A DNA stretch of 64,000 nucleotides from Halobaculum magnesiiphilum (GTDB taxonomy: Archaea > Halobacteriota > Halobacteria > Halobacteriales > Haloferacaceae): NCBI RefSeq assembly GCF_019823105.1, contig NZ_CP081958.1, positions 2,108,001-2,172,000 of the forward strand. Reading direction: 5' to 3'. Each line of letters starts with the position of its first letter. The stretch's first letter is position 1. The translations under genes and the position numbers were made by a program. Positions 8,509-17,593 of the stretch are shown in pieces. The notes under the pieces are model-generated. The model had not been told where the DNA came from. It ran no database searches and worked only from the letters and a program-made list of their open reading frames with translations.

Positions 8509-10293
8509 TTACTCGGCCGTGTCGTCGTTGCCGTCGATCTCCTGACCGCCGTCCGTCTCGACTTCCTCCCCACCGTCAGTGGCGGCGATCGAGGTCTCGC
8601 GCTTGGCCTCGAACCAGTCCCACTCGGCGGTGTTCAGGTTCGTCTCCTCGAGGCGCCACGGGTCGCCCGACTGGACGTGCGGCCCCTCCATCCACGAGAC
8701 GACGATGTTGTACACCCAGATGATGCCGCCCACGAACAACAGGAACGCCCCGAGCGAGGCGATCTGGTGCAGCGTCGCGAACTGCGGGAGGTACGTCGCG
8801 TACCGGCGCGGCATGCCGCCGTAGCCGAGCAGCACCATCGCGAAGAACGTGATGTTGGTGCCGATCATCCACAGCCAGAAGTGCGCCTTCGCGAGGCGGC
8901 GCTGGTACCACCGGCCGGTGACGAGCGGGAACCAGTAGTAGATGCCCGCCATCCCGGCGAAGGTGATGGCACCCATCACGATGTAGTGGAAGTGCCCGAC
9001 GACGTAGTAGGTGTCGTGGAGCACGAGGTCGACGGGGATGGAGGCGAGGAACACGCCGGTGACGCCGCCGATGATGAAGTTGCTCACGAAGCCGATACAG
9101 AACAGCATCGGCGTCGTGAGCCGGAGCTTCCCGTTCCACATCGTCGTGATCCAGTTGAACGTCTTCACCGCGGATGGTATCGCGATAGCCAACGAGACTG
9201 CCATGAACGAGGCGCGCAGGCGGGGGTCGATGCCGGTCGCGAACATGTGGTGGGCCCACACGCCGAAGGAGAGCACGCCGATCGCGAGCGTGGAGTAGAC
9301 GACGAACTTGAAGCCGAACAGCTTCCGGCCGGAGAACCGCGGGAGCACGTAGCTGACGATGCCCATCGGCGGAAGCACGAGGATGTAGACTTCGGGGTGG
9401 CCGAAGAACCAGAACAGGTGTTGCCAGAGGATGGGGCCGCCGCCGTCGACGGCGAAGAACGTCGTCGCGAAGTTGCGGTCGAGCAGCAGCATGACCAGCG
9501 CCGAACCCAGCAGCGGGAACGCGAACAGGATGAGCCCCGACTGGGTGAGGATGGTCCACGAGAAGATGTCGAGGTTGGCCCAGGTGACCTCCTCGGCGCG
9601 CTCGGTGAAGATGGTCGCGATGAAGTTGATCGCCCCCATCGTCGCCGAGACGCCGGTGAGGTGCAGGCCGAGCAGCATCAGGTCGACCCCGACGTTCATC
9701 TGGTTGCCGTTGCCGACGCCCGCCGACAGCGGCGTGTACATCGTCCAGGCGGTCTGGGCGGGGATGACGTCCGGGATGGGGAAGAAGCCCGCCCAGATGA
9801 GCAGCGCGCCCGGCGGCAGCAGCCAGAACGCGATGGCGTTGATGCGCGGGAACGCCATGTCGTCGGCGCCGATGACCAGCGGGATGAGGTAGTTCGAGAA
9901 CGCCGCGATGATCGGCGTCCCGAACAGGAACAGCATCGTGATCCCGTGGCTGGTGAGCAGGGAGTTGTAGAACGTCGCCGAGCCGAGCACCGCCGTGTCC
10001 GGGGTGGTGAGCTCCGCGCGCATCAGCATCACCATCAGCCCGCCGACGACGAACGCGACCGTCGCGTACGCGCCGTACAGTAGCCCGATGTCCTTGTGAT
10101 CGACCGTCGTGAACCAGCGGATGAGTCCGGCGGGCTTCTCGGCGTGCCCGTGTCCGGTCTCACCGACAGCGCCGCCGCCGGCGCCCAGGGGCGAGTACGA
10201 CCGCCAGTCCTCGACCCGCGCGAGGAAGGCCGCCACGCCCAGGAGGAACGCCCCCATGAGCACCGTCAGCAGTAGTTGGCCGGTAGTCTCCAT
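8509..10293 (-). CDS. coxA: haem-copper cytochrome oxidase subunit I
   Basis: The 594-residue, roughly 12-helix protein is the catalytic subunit of a terminal oxidase. Visible ligands are the low-spin haem His in SHGITMLF (about 116), the CuB/Tyr region FFGHPEVYILVLP, the CuB pair AHHMFATG, and the haem-iron histidines in HDTYYVVGHFHY. The Glu of GHPEVY marks an A-type enzyme with a D-channel. The N-terminal extension is Gly/His rich and the C-terminal tail is acidic. The ATG at 10293 is used; a GTG lies two codons upstream. No subunit II gene is present in this window, so it must be encoded elsewhere. Confidence 0.95.
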   Translation of the reverse strand: METTGQLLLTVLMGAFLLGVAAFLARVEDWRSYSPLGAGGGAVGETGHGHAEKPAGLIRWFTTVDHKDIGLLYGAYATVAFVVGGLMVMLMRAELTTPDTAVLGSATFYNSLLTSHGITMLFLFGTPIIAAFSNYLIPLVIGADDMAFPRINAIAFWLLPPGALLIWAGFFPIPDVIPAQTAWTMYTPLSAGVGNGNQMNVGVDLMLLGLHLTGVSATMGAINFIATIFTERAEEVTWANLDIFSWTILTQSGLILFAFPLLGSALVMLLLDRNFATTFFAVDGGGPILWQHLFWFFGHPEVYILVLPPMGIVSYVLPRFSGRKLFGFKFVVYSTLAIGVLSFGVWAHHMFATGIDPRLRASFMAVSLAIAIPSAVKTFNWITTMWNGKLRLTTPMLFCIGFVSNFIIGGVTGVFLASIPVDLVLHDTYYVVGHFHYIVMGAITFAGMAGIYYWFPLVTGRWYQRRLAKAHFWLWMIGTNITFFAMVLLGYGGMPRRYATYLPQFATLHQIASLGAFLLFVGGIIWVYNIVVSWMEGPHVQSGDPWRLEETNLNTAEWDWFEAKRETSIAATDGGEEVETDGGQEIDGNDDTAE

Positions 10294-10390
10294 GGGCACG
10301 CCTCAGCGGCGAATACACAAGAAAGATTCGGGTCGCGCCCGGCCGCGGGCCGTCGGTTCTGGGGTCGTTCGGAGGTCGGAACCGCCGATC

Positions 10391-10756
10391 CTACTCGTCG
10401 CCGTCAGCGTCGCCGTCGGCCTCGTCGTCCGGCTCGGCCTCGCCGGTCGCCTCGGCCTCGATCTCTGCCTCCACCTCGTGTTTGGTCTTGGCGTCCTCCA
10501 TCGTCGCCTGGCCCTGGAAGAACACCTCCGAGCGCTTCTCGTCGCCCGCGATCGCCTTCCCCGAGACGTACGTCAGGATGGCGAGCGCGACGAACGGGAA
10601 CGCCAGCAGCCCCATCTGGAGCACGCGGCCGTAGAAATCCAGTCCGCCGAACGGGTCGATGAGGACGAACGCAGCGACGAAAAACAGGATGATGCCCAGC
10701 GGGATGACGTTGACCGTCAGATCCAGCAGGGTGTCCCTGTCGAAGATCTCTGCCAT
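10391..10756 (-). CDS. DUF6684-like two-helix membrane protein of the cox cluster
   Basis: The 121-residue protein (start MAEIFDRDTLLDL) has two membrane helices, IPLGIILFFVAAFVLIDPFG and LLAFPFVALAILTYVSG, then a long Glu/Ala/Asp tail. It resembles a small protein that sits upstream of coxA in other haloarchaea and may be an oxidase accessory subunit; this is inferred from position. The next gene (coxA) starts 98 nt downstream. Confidence 0.65.
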   Translation of the reverse strand: MAEIFDRDTLLDLTVNVIPLGIILFFVAAFVLIDPFGGLDFYGRVLQMGLLAFPFVALAILTYVSGKAIAGDEKRSEVFFQGQATMEDAKTKHEVEAEIEAEATGEAEPDDEADGDADGDE

Positions 10757-10907
10757 GCGCGGAACGTACACCGTCGCGACCTAATACCTTGCCCATTTCG
10801 GCGGTCGGGGGTCGCCGGTCGTCGTCGCCCGAGCGTTCACTAGACGCCATTACGACGCGCGAACGGCATCGGGACCCGAACTCGTTCGCCCACGAGCCCG
10901 GGCGTGT

Positions 10908-11285
10908 TCAGATACCGATGTCGGCGTCGCGCGCGAACAGGTCGCCGCCGACTCCGGCGACGAGCATCAACACGCCGGTGCCGATCATCGAGTACGCGCG
11001 GATCAGCAGGTCCGAGGCGGTCGCGCCGTCGGCGTACCACAGCGCCAGCCCCCCGGCGACGACGGGCACCGACAGCACGGCGAGTCCCCGCCACGTCGAG
11101 GACACGTACTCGTTCTCGCGGAGGATCCCGGCGATCGACCCGCAAAACAGGAACAGCCCACCCACGGCCAGCGGGACCAGCCCGAACAGGATCCCGATCT
11201 CGGCGATCGGGAGCCCGAGCGCGACGAACAGCGGCCACGGGCTGACCATCCGGTACTCCTCGCTCACCCCCGGATTCTCGTCCAT
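10908..11285 (-). CDS. four-helix membrane protein of the cox cluster (DUF7541-like)
   Basis: The 125-residue product begins MDENPGVSEEYRMVSPWPLF and has about four hydrophobic helices, a shape seen in small proteins of haloarchaeal oxidase clusters. There is no known catalytic motif. It lies 150 nt upstream of the DUF6684-like gene on the same strand and may belong to the same transcription unit. Confidence 0.6.
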   Translation of the reverse strand: MDENPGVSEEYRMVSPWPLFVALGLPIAEIGILFGLVPLAVGGLFLFCGSIAGILRENEYVSSTWRGLAVLSVPVVAGGLALWYADGATASDLLIRAYSMIGTGVLMLVAGVGGDLFARDADIGI

Positions 11286-11349
11286 GCCCCCATCGAGGGG
11301 CCTGCTCGTCCAAAGCCTGTCGGTCGCGCTCGGCGGCGACGCGCCCCGC

Positions 11350-11550
11350 TCAGGGGATCGTGACGCCGTGGCGGGCGAGGAACTCCGACACGGCCTTGAT
11401 CTCGACGGGACTGCCGATGATCCGGCACTGTTCGCCCGTCGTGAACACCGAGACGGTGAACTCCGACTCGAGCGTCGACCGGATCCCGTCCAGCTCCCGC
11501 TTCGGGAGAACGATCTGCGTGCTGTCTCGGAGGCGGGAGGGATCCGGCAT
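11350..11550 (-). CDS. small conserved haloarchaeal protein (VNG_1110C-like)
   Basis: The 66-residue protein runs from MPDPSRLRDSTQIVLPKREL to FLARHGVTIP. It is compact and soluble with a beta-alpha pattern like a small RNA- or ligand-binding domain (CRIIGSPVEIKAVSEFL resembles KH/BON-type helices). I believe it matches a small haloarchaeal family of unknown function but am not certain of the name. It is divergent from the DRG GTPase gene. Confidence 0.6.
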   Translation of the reverse strand: MPDPSRLRDSTQIVLPKRELDGIRSTLESEFTVSVFTTGEQCRIIGSPVEIKAVSEFLARHGVTIP

Positions 11551-11747
11551 GCCGTCCTTGAAACCGCATGAGCCACGCCGAGGTATAGTGGTATCGAAGT
11601 CCGAAGCACGGGAGCGACAGGCACGCACGGACGGATACAGTCGACCGGGGCAATGGGATACCGCTGCTCGACGGCCACGCGGACCCCGCGATGCCGTGAC
11701 TCCGCCGGAACGTCCACGGGAGATGGCCCGTCCCGTCGAAGGGAAGC

Positions 11748-11754
11748 GTTTAGG
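11748..11754 (+). promoter_or_regulatory. TATA box of the DRG GTPase gene
   Basis: GTTTAGG is centred 29 nt before the ATG at 11780, the spacing expected for a leaderless haloarchaeal transcript. Confidence 0.55.
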
Positions 11755-11779
11755 CGCGCGGACGGCCCACCGGCTAGTG

Positions 11780-12889
11780 ATGGGACTCGAGGACGAGATC
11801 GAGGAACTCCGCGAGGAGATCGCCGAAACCCCGTACAACAAGTCCACGGAGGCCCACATCGGTCGGCTGAAGGCGAAACTCGCCGAGAAGAAGGAGAAGC
11901 TGGAGAACCAGTCCTCCGCCGGCGGCGGCCAGGGGTACGCCGTCGAGAAGACCGGCGACGCGACGGTCGCGCTCGTCGGCTTCCCCTCGGTCGGCAAGTC
12001 CACGCTGATCAACGCGCTCACCAACGCCGACAGCGAGATCGGCGAGTACGAGTTCACCACGCTGAACGTCAACCCGGGAATGCTGAAGTACCGCGGCGCG
12101 AACATCCAGATCCTCGACGTGCCGGGGCTGATCGAGGGCGCCGCCGGCGGCCGCGGCGGCGGCAAGGAGGTGCTGTCGGTCGTGCGGACCGCGGACCTCG
12201 TGGTGTTCATGCTCTCGGTGTTCGAGATCGACCAGTACGAGCGCCTCCGTCACGAACTGTACGAGAACAAGGTCCGCCTCGACACCGAGCCGCCGAACAT
12301 CTCCGTTCGCAAGACCCACAAGGACGGCATCCAGGTGACGATGCGCGACGACGTCTCCCTCGACGAGGAGACGGTGAAGGACGTCCTCCGCGCGCACGGC
12401 TTCGTCAACGCCGACGTGACCATCCCGCACGACCTCACGATCGACGAGCTCATCGACGGCGTGATGGACAACCGCGAGTACCTCCCCTCCATCGTCGCCG
12501 TGAACAAGGCGGACCTCATCGACGAGGACTACCTCCCCACGGTCAACGAGGACCTCCGCGAGCACGGCATCGATCCCGACGACGCGATCTTCATCTCCGC
12601 CGAGGAGGAGAAGGGGCTCGACGTCCTGAAGGAGCGTATCTTCGACGCGCTCGGGCTCATCCGGATCTACATGGACAAGCCGGGCCGCGGCGTCGACTAC
12701 GACGAGCCGCTCGTGCTCCGCGAGGGCGACACCGTCGGCGACGCCTGCGCGAAGCTCGGCGGCAGCTTCGACGAGCGCTTCAAGTTCGCGCGCGTCTCGG
12801 GCCCCTCCGCGAAACACGACGAACAGCAGGTCGGCCAGGGGCACGAACTCGCCGACGAGGACGTGCTCCGGATCGTCGCCAGGAAGTAG
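11780..12889 (+). CDS. DRG-family GTPase with TGS domain
   Basis: The 369-residue protein is an OBG/DRG GTPase. An N-terminal helical hairpin (residues 1-45) is followed by the P-loop GFPSVGKS (67-74), switch II DVPGLIEGAA, the G4 motif NKAD and a C-terminal TGS domain (RIYMDKPGRGVDYDEPLVL onward). DRG proteins associate with translating ribosomes in archaea and eukaryotes. The GREAT-type sequence TTLNVNPG lies in switch I. The ATG is leaderless relative to the TATA box at 11748. The following gene starts one base after its stop. Confidence 0.93.
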   Translation: MGLEDEIEELREEIAETPYNKSTEAHIGRLKAKLAEKKEKLENQSSAGGGQGYAVEKTGDATVALVGFPSVGKSTLINALTNADSEIGEYEFTTLNVNPGMLKYRGANIQILDVPGLIEGAAGGRGGGKEVLSVVRTADLVVFMLSVFEIDQYERLRHELYENKVRLDTEPPNISVRKTHKDGIQVTMRDDVSLDEETVKDVLRAHGFVNADVTIPHDLTIDELIDGVMDNREYLPSIVAVNKADLIDEDYLPTVNEDLREHGIDPDDAIFISAEEEKGLDVLKERIFDALGLIRIYMDKPGRGVDYDEPLVLREGDTVGDACAKLGGSFDERFKFARVSGPSAKHDEQQVGQGHELADEDVLRIVARK

Positions 12890-12890
12890 C

Positions 12891-13340
12891 GTGGTCGGCG
12901 TGTGGGCGCGCCTCCCGCGGGCGACTCCCCGGCGGGTGCTGGCCGCCGTCCTGCTGTGCGGGCTCGTTCCGTGGTCGGTGCAGCTGTTCTCCGCGAGCAC
13001 CATCCCGTTCCTCCGGTTCGTCTGGGGCGGGCTCTCGTTCACGCCCGTGATCTACGCGCGAACGCTCCCCGAGTACCTCGCGCTGTCGGGGTCGCCGCTG
13101 CTGGTCCCGTGGGTCGTCGCCGCCGCGTGTTGGCTCCTCGCGGTCGCCTCCGCGTCGCTGGCGCTCGTCGACCGCGAGGACCCGCGGGTCACCGCCGGGC
13201 TGCTCGTACTCGCGGGCGCGGTGAACGCCTCCGTCGCCCTCCGGTTCGGGATACAGCCGTCGCGGACCGGCTACCCCGTCGGGACGCTCGCGCTGTGGGC
13301 GGTCGCGGCGTGGCGCTACCGCGCGTGGACGCGGCAGTAA
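12891..13340 (+). CDS. haloarchaeal membrane protein (TIGR04206-like)
   Basis: The 149-residue protein begins at GTG 12891, one base after the DRG stop, and has four membrane helices. I recognise it as a short haloarchaeal membrane family often beside the DRG gene; its function is unknown. An alternative GTG lies three codons further in. Confidence 0.6.
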   Translation: MVGVWARLPRATPRRVLAAVLLCGLVPWSVQLFSASTIPFLRFVWGGLSFTPVIYARTLPEYLALSGSPLLVPWVVAAACWLLAVASASLALVDREDPRVTAGLLVLAGAVNASVALRFGIQPSRTGYPVGTLALWAVAAWRYRAWTRQ

Positions 13341-13369
13341 CGTGCCGTCCGCTCAGCTCTCGCCGCGGC

Positions 13370-14293
13370 TCACGAGATGCTCACTTCGAACGGTGTGACG
13401 TGCGTGAGCAGGAAGTCCGTCTCGGCGAGTGCCCGCCGCGCCGGATCGTCGAGGTCGGAGATGTCCGCCTCGACGGGGTCGAGATTCGACGCCCAGTCCC
13501 CGAGCAGGTCGTCGACGACGCGAGCGGCCGCCGAGGGGAGCGGGTCGAGGTGCAGGGTCGGCGCGTCGGTCGCGGATCCGTCGGCCGCCGCCTCCTCGGT
13601 CGGTGTCACGGTCCCGACGTACCACACCGTCGTCGAGAAGAACGCGGCGTCGGTCTGTTGGCGCTCGCGACCGCGGTACACCGTGCCGTCGTAGCGGACG
13701 TAGCCGCCGACGAACTCTGTGCGCGCCCACGTCCCCAGCGGTGTGTGCGGCTCGACGGTCGCCCGGCCGCCCTCGATGGCCTCGACCGCCAGCGACCGGC
13801 GCTCGTCCGAGAGGTCGTCCACCGCGACGATGTCGGCGTCCGCCGGCGGGTCCTCCACCGCCGTCGCGCCGAGGAGCCATTCGTACAGGAGCCCGCCGTC
13901 GATGTCGAGCGCGTATGCGCCGTCGTCGACCTCGTCGCCGACGAGTCGAACCGTCCGCTCGCCCGGCAAGAACGGCGGCTTTCCGGTCAACACGGTCGCG
14001 CCCGTCGCTCGAACCGGCCCGTCGGTCGCGGCGCCGCGTTCGAGGAACTCCGCGAGCGGACGCGGATGGACGCTGACGGGGCTGTCGGTCGGAAGGTCGT
14101 CGGCGTTGGCGAGGCGGAGGGTGTCACCGTCGGGGGCGCCGCCCTCCGGGTCGGCGTTCGGGTCCGATTCTGTCGCGTCGGCCGCGTCGGTCGCCGAACC
14201 CCCCGGCGAGTCGGTCGGAGCGTCCCCGAGACAGCCCGCGGCGGCGGCCGCACCGAGGGTCGCGAGGAGGGATCTGCGTCGCGTGGAGACCAT
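13370..14293 (-). CDS. Tat lipoprotein of unknown function
   Basis: The 307-residue product starts VSTRRRSLLATLGAAAAAGC, a Tat signal with a lipobox Cys at residue 21, then an Asp/Thr-rich spacer (to about residue 60) and a soluble extracellular domain. The fold is not recognisable by eye. It is convergent with the TIGR04206-like gene and 59 nt downstream of the next minus-strand gene. Confidence 0.6.
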   Translation of the reverse strand: MVSTRRRSLLATLGAAAAAGCLGDAPTDSPGGSATDAADATESDPNADPEGGAPDGDTLRLANADDLPTDSPVSVHPRPLAEFLERGAATDGPVRATGATVLTGKPPFLPGERTVRLVGDEVDDGAYALDIDGGLLYEWLLGATAVEDPPADADIVAVDDLSDERRSLAVEAIEGGRATVEPHTPLGTWARTEFVGGYVRYDGTVYRGRERQQTDAAFFSTTVWYVGTVTPTEEAAADGSATDAPTLHLDPLPSAAARVVDDLLGDWASNLDPVEADISDLDDPARRALAETDFLLTHVTPFEVSIS

Positions 14294-14352
14294 ATCACGG
14301 GTTTCTCGGATCCGGTGGAATGTGCTTTGTGGGCACGCCGGGTGCGACCGGC

Positions 14353-14853
14353 TCACGGCCCCGACGGGTCGTCGTCGCCCGCGACGCGCCGAACGTTCTC
14401 GTGGTACCGATCCTGGCGCCACACGTCCCAGATCAGGTCGGTGAGGACGTGGACGTACAGCACCACTGCCGTCGCCAGCGCGGCCGCGGTCGCGGTCACG
14501 CCGAGGCCGGCGACCGCGAGCGCGTTGCCGACGGCCCACGCCGCGGCCACGGCGACCGGGGCGAGCACCGCGTGACTGAGGAGCCGGTGTAACGGCCACA
14601 GGTCGCCCGGGTCGAACAGCTCCGACTGGTCGAGAAGGGCGGCGCGGGGATCCGTGATGGCTCGGCGCGCGTTCGCCCAGTCGCCGCGGACGAGCCGCGC
14701 CATCGCGAAGTGATCGAGGTCGATCGCGACGCCGACGGCGGTGAGCAGCGCCCACGCGCCGGCCGCGGCCGCAGGTGTCGCGCCCAGCGGTAGCCAGAGG
14801 ACCAGTCCGGCCGCGACGACCGCGGAGATCGCCGCGTGGTGTCGGGAGTACAC
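14353..14853 (-). CDS. membrane-bound metal-dependent hydrolase-like protein (YdjM type)
   Basis: The 166-residue protein starts VYSRHHAAISAVVAAG and contains IDLDHF and HRLLSHAVLAPV, the histidine/aspartate pattern of LexA-regulated YdjM-like membrane hydrolases, plus four helices and YVHVLTDLIWD near the end. I chose the GTG at 14853 because YSRHHA is the expected N-terminus; the TTG at 14886 adds eleven residues of doubtful sequence. Substrate unknown. Confidence 0.65.
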   Translation of the reverse strand: MYSRHHAAISAVVAAGLVLWLPLGATPAAAAGAWALLTAVGVAIDLDHFAMARLVRGDWANARRAITDPRAALLDQSELFDPGDLWPLHRLLSHAVLAPVAVAAAWAVGNALAVAGLGVTATAAALATAVVLYVHVLTDLIWDVWRQDRYHENVRRVAGDDDPSGP

Positions 14854-14919
14854 GGTCGATGGGGACGCATCGGGACCACAAAACAACCGGGTTCCGCCGG
14901 TCCGGGTATCCGGGGCCGG

Positions 14920-16257
14920 CTACGTCTCGCCGTTCGGGAGGGAGGACAGGTCGTAGAGGTAGGCGTCGCTCGCGTCGTCGAACACGGGCGCGCCGACGAG
15001 CGCGGCGTCGCCGGCGAGGGCCACGTCGGCCCCGAACTCGGCGTCCGGGTCGACGTCGGCGGCGAGGCGGACGGGGTCGGACCAGTCGTCGCCACGGACG
15101 GCGTACGCCCGGCCCCCCTCGACGGCGTCGGGCGCTGCCACGACGGCGGTTCCGTCCGCCGTCGCGACCACGTCCCCGAACCCGCCCTCGGCGTCGCCGC
15201 CCGGCGCGGGAAGTCTGGTTTGTTGTGTCCACTCGCGTCCCTCCCGCTCGTAGACGACCGCGCTCCCGTCGCCGTCGCCGGGGGCGCCGACGACGGCCCG
15301 ATCCCCGTCGAGGGCGACCGACTGACCGACGTGTTCTCCCCCGTCGAACTCCGCGGGCGACAGCGCCGCACGCCGGTTCCACTCGCCGTCCGTGAACTCG
15401 TACGCGTAGACCGCCCCGGTCGTCCGGTCGTCATCGGGGTCCGCGTACGGGGCGCCGACGAGGAGAACGTCGCCGTCGACGGCGACGGCGGTCCCGAACA
15501 GGTCGGACGCGTCGGTCCCGAGCGACGCCTCGCGACGCCACTCCCCGTCGGCGATCGCGAACACCTCGACGCCGCCGGTCCACGGCACCATCGTGGTGGG
15601 CCTGTGCACGTCGCCGACGACGATCCGCGAGCCGTCGAACGCGACCGACCGACCGAACTCGTCGGTGTCGTCGTCGCCGGCGGACCCGAACCGTCGCTGC
15701 TGAACCCACTCGCCGTCGTTGCGCTCGAAGAGGTACACCGCCCCGCCGTTCGGGTCCGGCCCCGCGGACGGCCCGCCGATCACCGCCCTCGTGTCGACCA
15801 TCGCGGCGGAGACGCCGTGGCCGCCGAACCCCTCGTCGTCCGTCCCCGCGGGCGACAGCAACGTCGGTTCCTCCCACCCGTCGGCCGCGTCGAACGCGTA
15901 GGCGCCGTGCCCCTCGGCGACGACGATCGCCGCCGCCTCCGAGAGCGCGACGGCGCGGCCGAACCCGTCGACGCCCGCCCCGAGCTCGCGTTCGGAGGCC
16001 ACGCCGGCGGTCGGCGTCGCTGGCGTGTTCGGCGTCGACGTCGCCGTCGCGCTCCGCGGTTCGGGGGTCCGCGTCGCGGTCAGCGTCGCGGTCGGTGTCG
16101 CCGTCGCGGTCGGCGTCGCGTCGGTAGCCGTTGGCTCCGCCGACCGTCCGTCCGTCGGTTCCGCGGGATCGCCGTCGTCGGTCAACCCGGCGCACCCGGC
16201 GAGTGCGCCGACGGTCGACACGGCGACAGCTCGGAGGAGGACTCGTCTGGGGACCAT
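14920..16257 (-). CDS. FG-GAP beta-propeller lipoprotein
   Basis: The 445-residue lipoprotein has a Tat signal (VPRRVLLRAVAVS, lipobox ending GC at about residue 22), a Thr/Pro/Ala-rich stalk (about 30-90) and seven FG-GAP-like blades: FGRAVALS, FGGHGVS, FGRSVAFD, FGTAVAVD, VGQSVALD, FGDVVAT and FGADVALA, each followed by a VVGAP/LVGAP-like turn. This is the integrin-alpha type seven-bladed propeller, generally an extracellular ligand or adhesion domain. The start at 16257 puts the RR motif at residues 4-5. Confidence 0.8.
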   Translation of the reverse strand: MVPRRVLLRAVAVSTVGALAGCAGLTDDGDPAEPTDGRSAEPTATDATPTATATPTATLTATRTPEPRSATATSTPNTPATPTAGVASERELGAGVDGFGRAVALSEAAAIVVAEGHGAYAFDAADGWEEPTLLSPAGTDDEGFGGHGVSAAMVDTRAVIGGPSAGPDPNGGAVYLFERNDGEWVQQRRFGSAGDDDTDEFGRSVAFDGSRIVVGDVHRPTTMVPWTGGVEVFAIADGEWRREASLGTDASDLFGTAVAVDGDVLLVGAPYADPDDDRTTGAVYAYEFTDGEWNRRAALSPAEFDGGEHVGQSVALDGDRAVVGAPGDGDGSAVVYEREGREWTQQTRLPAPGGDAEGGFGDVVATADGTAVVAAPDAVEGGRAYAVRGDDWSDPVRLAADVDPDAEFGADVALAGDAALVGAPVFDDASDAYLYDLSSLPNGET

Positions 16258-16381
16258 CTCGTTCGCGGCTGTCCGTCCACAACTATGACCTTTGGGGGCA
16301 GACGATCGCCACACATCCGAAAATCGATCCCGATATTCAGCGCCGAAGCGTTATGGCCGCGGCCCCGGCTTCCTCGGATCG

Positions 16382-17491
16382 ATGGACTCCGACGCGCTCG
16401 TGTGTTTCCAACAGACTCGTCGCGGCACCGGCGAGCGATGGTACAAGGTGTACCGCGTCGGCGTCGACTCCCACGACGGCTTCGCCGACCGCATGGGGGA
16501 GTACGTCCGCCGGACGCACTTCGACGGCCCGGTCACGGCGCCCCACTGGTTCGACACCGCCGACGGTCCCACGATGAAGTGCCGGCTCGCGGAGCTGGGA
16601 GAGAAGCTCGTTCCGTTCTCGACGACCGACGTGTTCGTCGTCACGCACAGGGGGGTCCGCCCGCTGCTCGCCGTGCCGATGGCGATCGAGATCGTGCCGG
16701 TGCTCGCCGAGGGGATCCGTACCCGCGAGTACGACGCGAGCGATTGCGACACGGGTGGCGACGCCGACGATAGCACCGCCGCCGGCGACGGGCCGACGCT
16801 GGCTCCGGGGCCGGACGCGACGCCGACGCGCGTCGTCGACGCCGACGCGTTCGACCCGCCGCTGTCGGGGAAGGCGGCATCCGGCGGCCGGATCGAGTGG
16901 TTCCACCTGTTCGCGCTGCGGGCCGCCTACCGGCTGGCGGTCGGTCCGCGAACCGGCGTCGTGGAGATGGACGGCGACCACCCGACGATGCGCGTCCGCG
17001 ACGGCGACGGGGTGTTGTGTCTGGATCTGCTCGACACCGGCGCGCTGAAGCGTATCGACCGCGATCTGCTGTTTCTCGACTACGCGCCCGACGAGGACGA
17101 GGACCGGTCGCTGGACGAGGCGCTCACGCTCGCGTTGCGCGACACGGCGCGACTGCGGTGGCGGTACGCGAGCCACCTCTGGCACGTACGCCACGGCGAG
17201 ACGGACCGACGGTTCGCCTCTATCGCGCGCAACAAGACCGAGCCGACCTACGCCGACGAGCGGGCGGCGACCCGCGGGGAGTTCCTCGAGGCGCTGTGTG
17301 CGGAGTACGGCTCGTCGCTGACGCCGTTTTCGGGCGGCGTCGCGGGCGCCGCGCTCCGGTGGGAGACGGGCACGCGGGCGGACACCTTCTCGCTGAACGA
17401 GGAGCCGTCGTTCACCCACGACTCGGCCGCCGAGGTCATGGGCCGGGTCGACCCGAGCTACGTCCCGGAGAAACGGAAGAAGCGGTTCTGA
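16382..17491 (+). CDS. conserved haloarchaeal protein of unknown function
   Basis: The 369-residue soluble protein begins MDSDALVCFQQTRRGTGERW and ends KKRF. No signal peptide or membrane helix is present. Clusters of conserved-looking residues (WFHLFALRAAYRL, RWRYASHLWHVRHG, FSGGVAGAALRWE) suggest an all-alpha/beta domain. I think it corresponds to a DUF found widely in haloarchaea (DUF5784-like) but cannot confirm. An AT-containing element (GTTATGG, about 16349-16355) lies close to the position for leaderless initiation. Confidence 0.6.
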   Translation: MDSDALVCFQQTRRGTGERWYKVYRVGVDSHDGFADRMGEYVRRTHFDGPVTAPHWFDTADGPTMKCRLAELGEKLVPFSTTDVFVVTHRGVRPLLAVPMAIEIVPVLAEGIRTREYDASDCDTGGDADDSTAAGDGPTLAPGPDATPTRVVDADAFDPPLSGKAASGGRIEWFHLFALRAAYRLAVGPRTGVVEMDGDHPTMRVRDGDGVLCLDLLDTGALKRIDRDLLFLDYAPDEDEDRSLDEALTLALRDTARLRWRYASHLWHVRHGETDRRFASIARNKTEPTYADERAATRGEFLEALCAEYGSSLTPFSGGVAGAALRWETGTRADTFSLNEEPSFTHDSAAEVMGRVDPSYVPEKRKKRF

Positions 17492-17593
17492 CCGAACGGA
17501 CGGGGACTCGATTCTCGCCCCGCTTCCGATCCGCGCACCGCTTTCGCTTCCCCGTTCGGTACGCTTTTCGACGGCGCGGCCGGTGTTTCGAAC

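Noticed and set aside
8446-10083. A 545-codon plus-strand frame antisense to coxA
   Set aside because: Its composition (His, Arg, Glu, Gln repeats) is that of an antisense shadow, and coxA on the other strand has unmistakable haem ligands.
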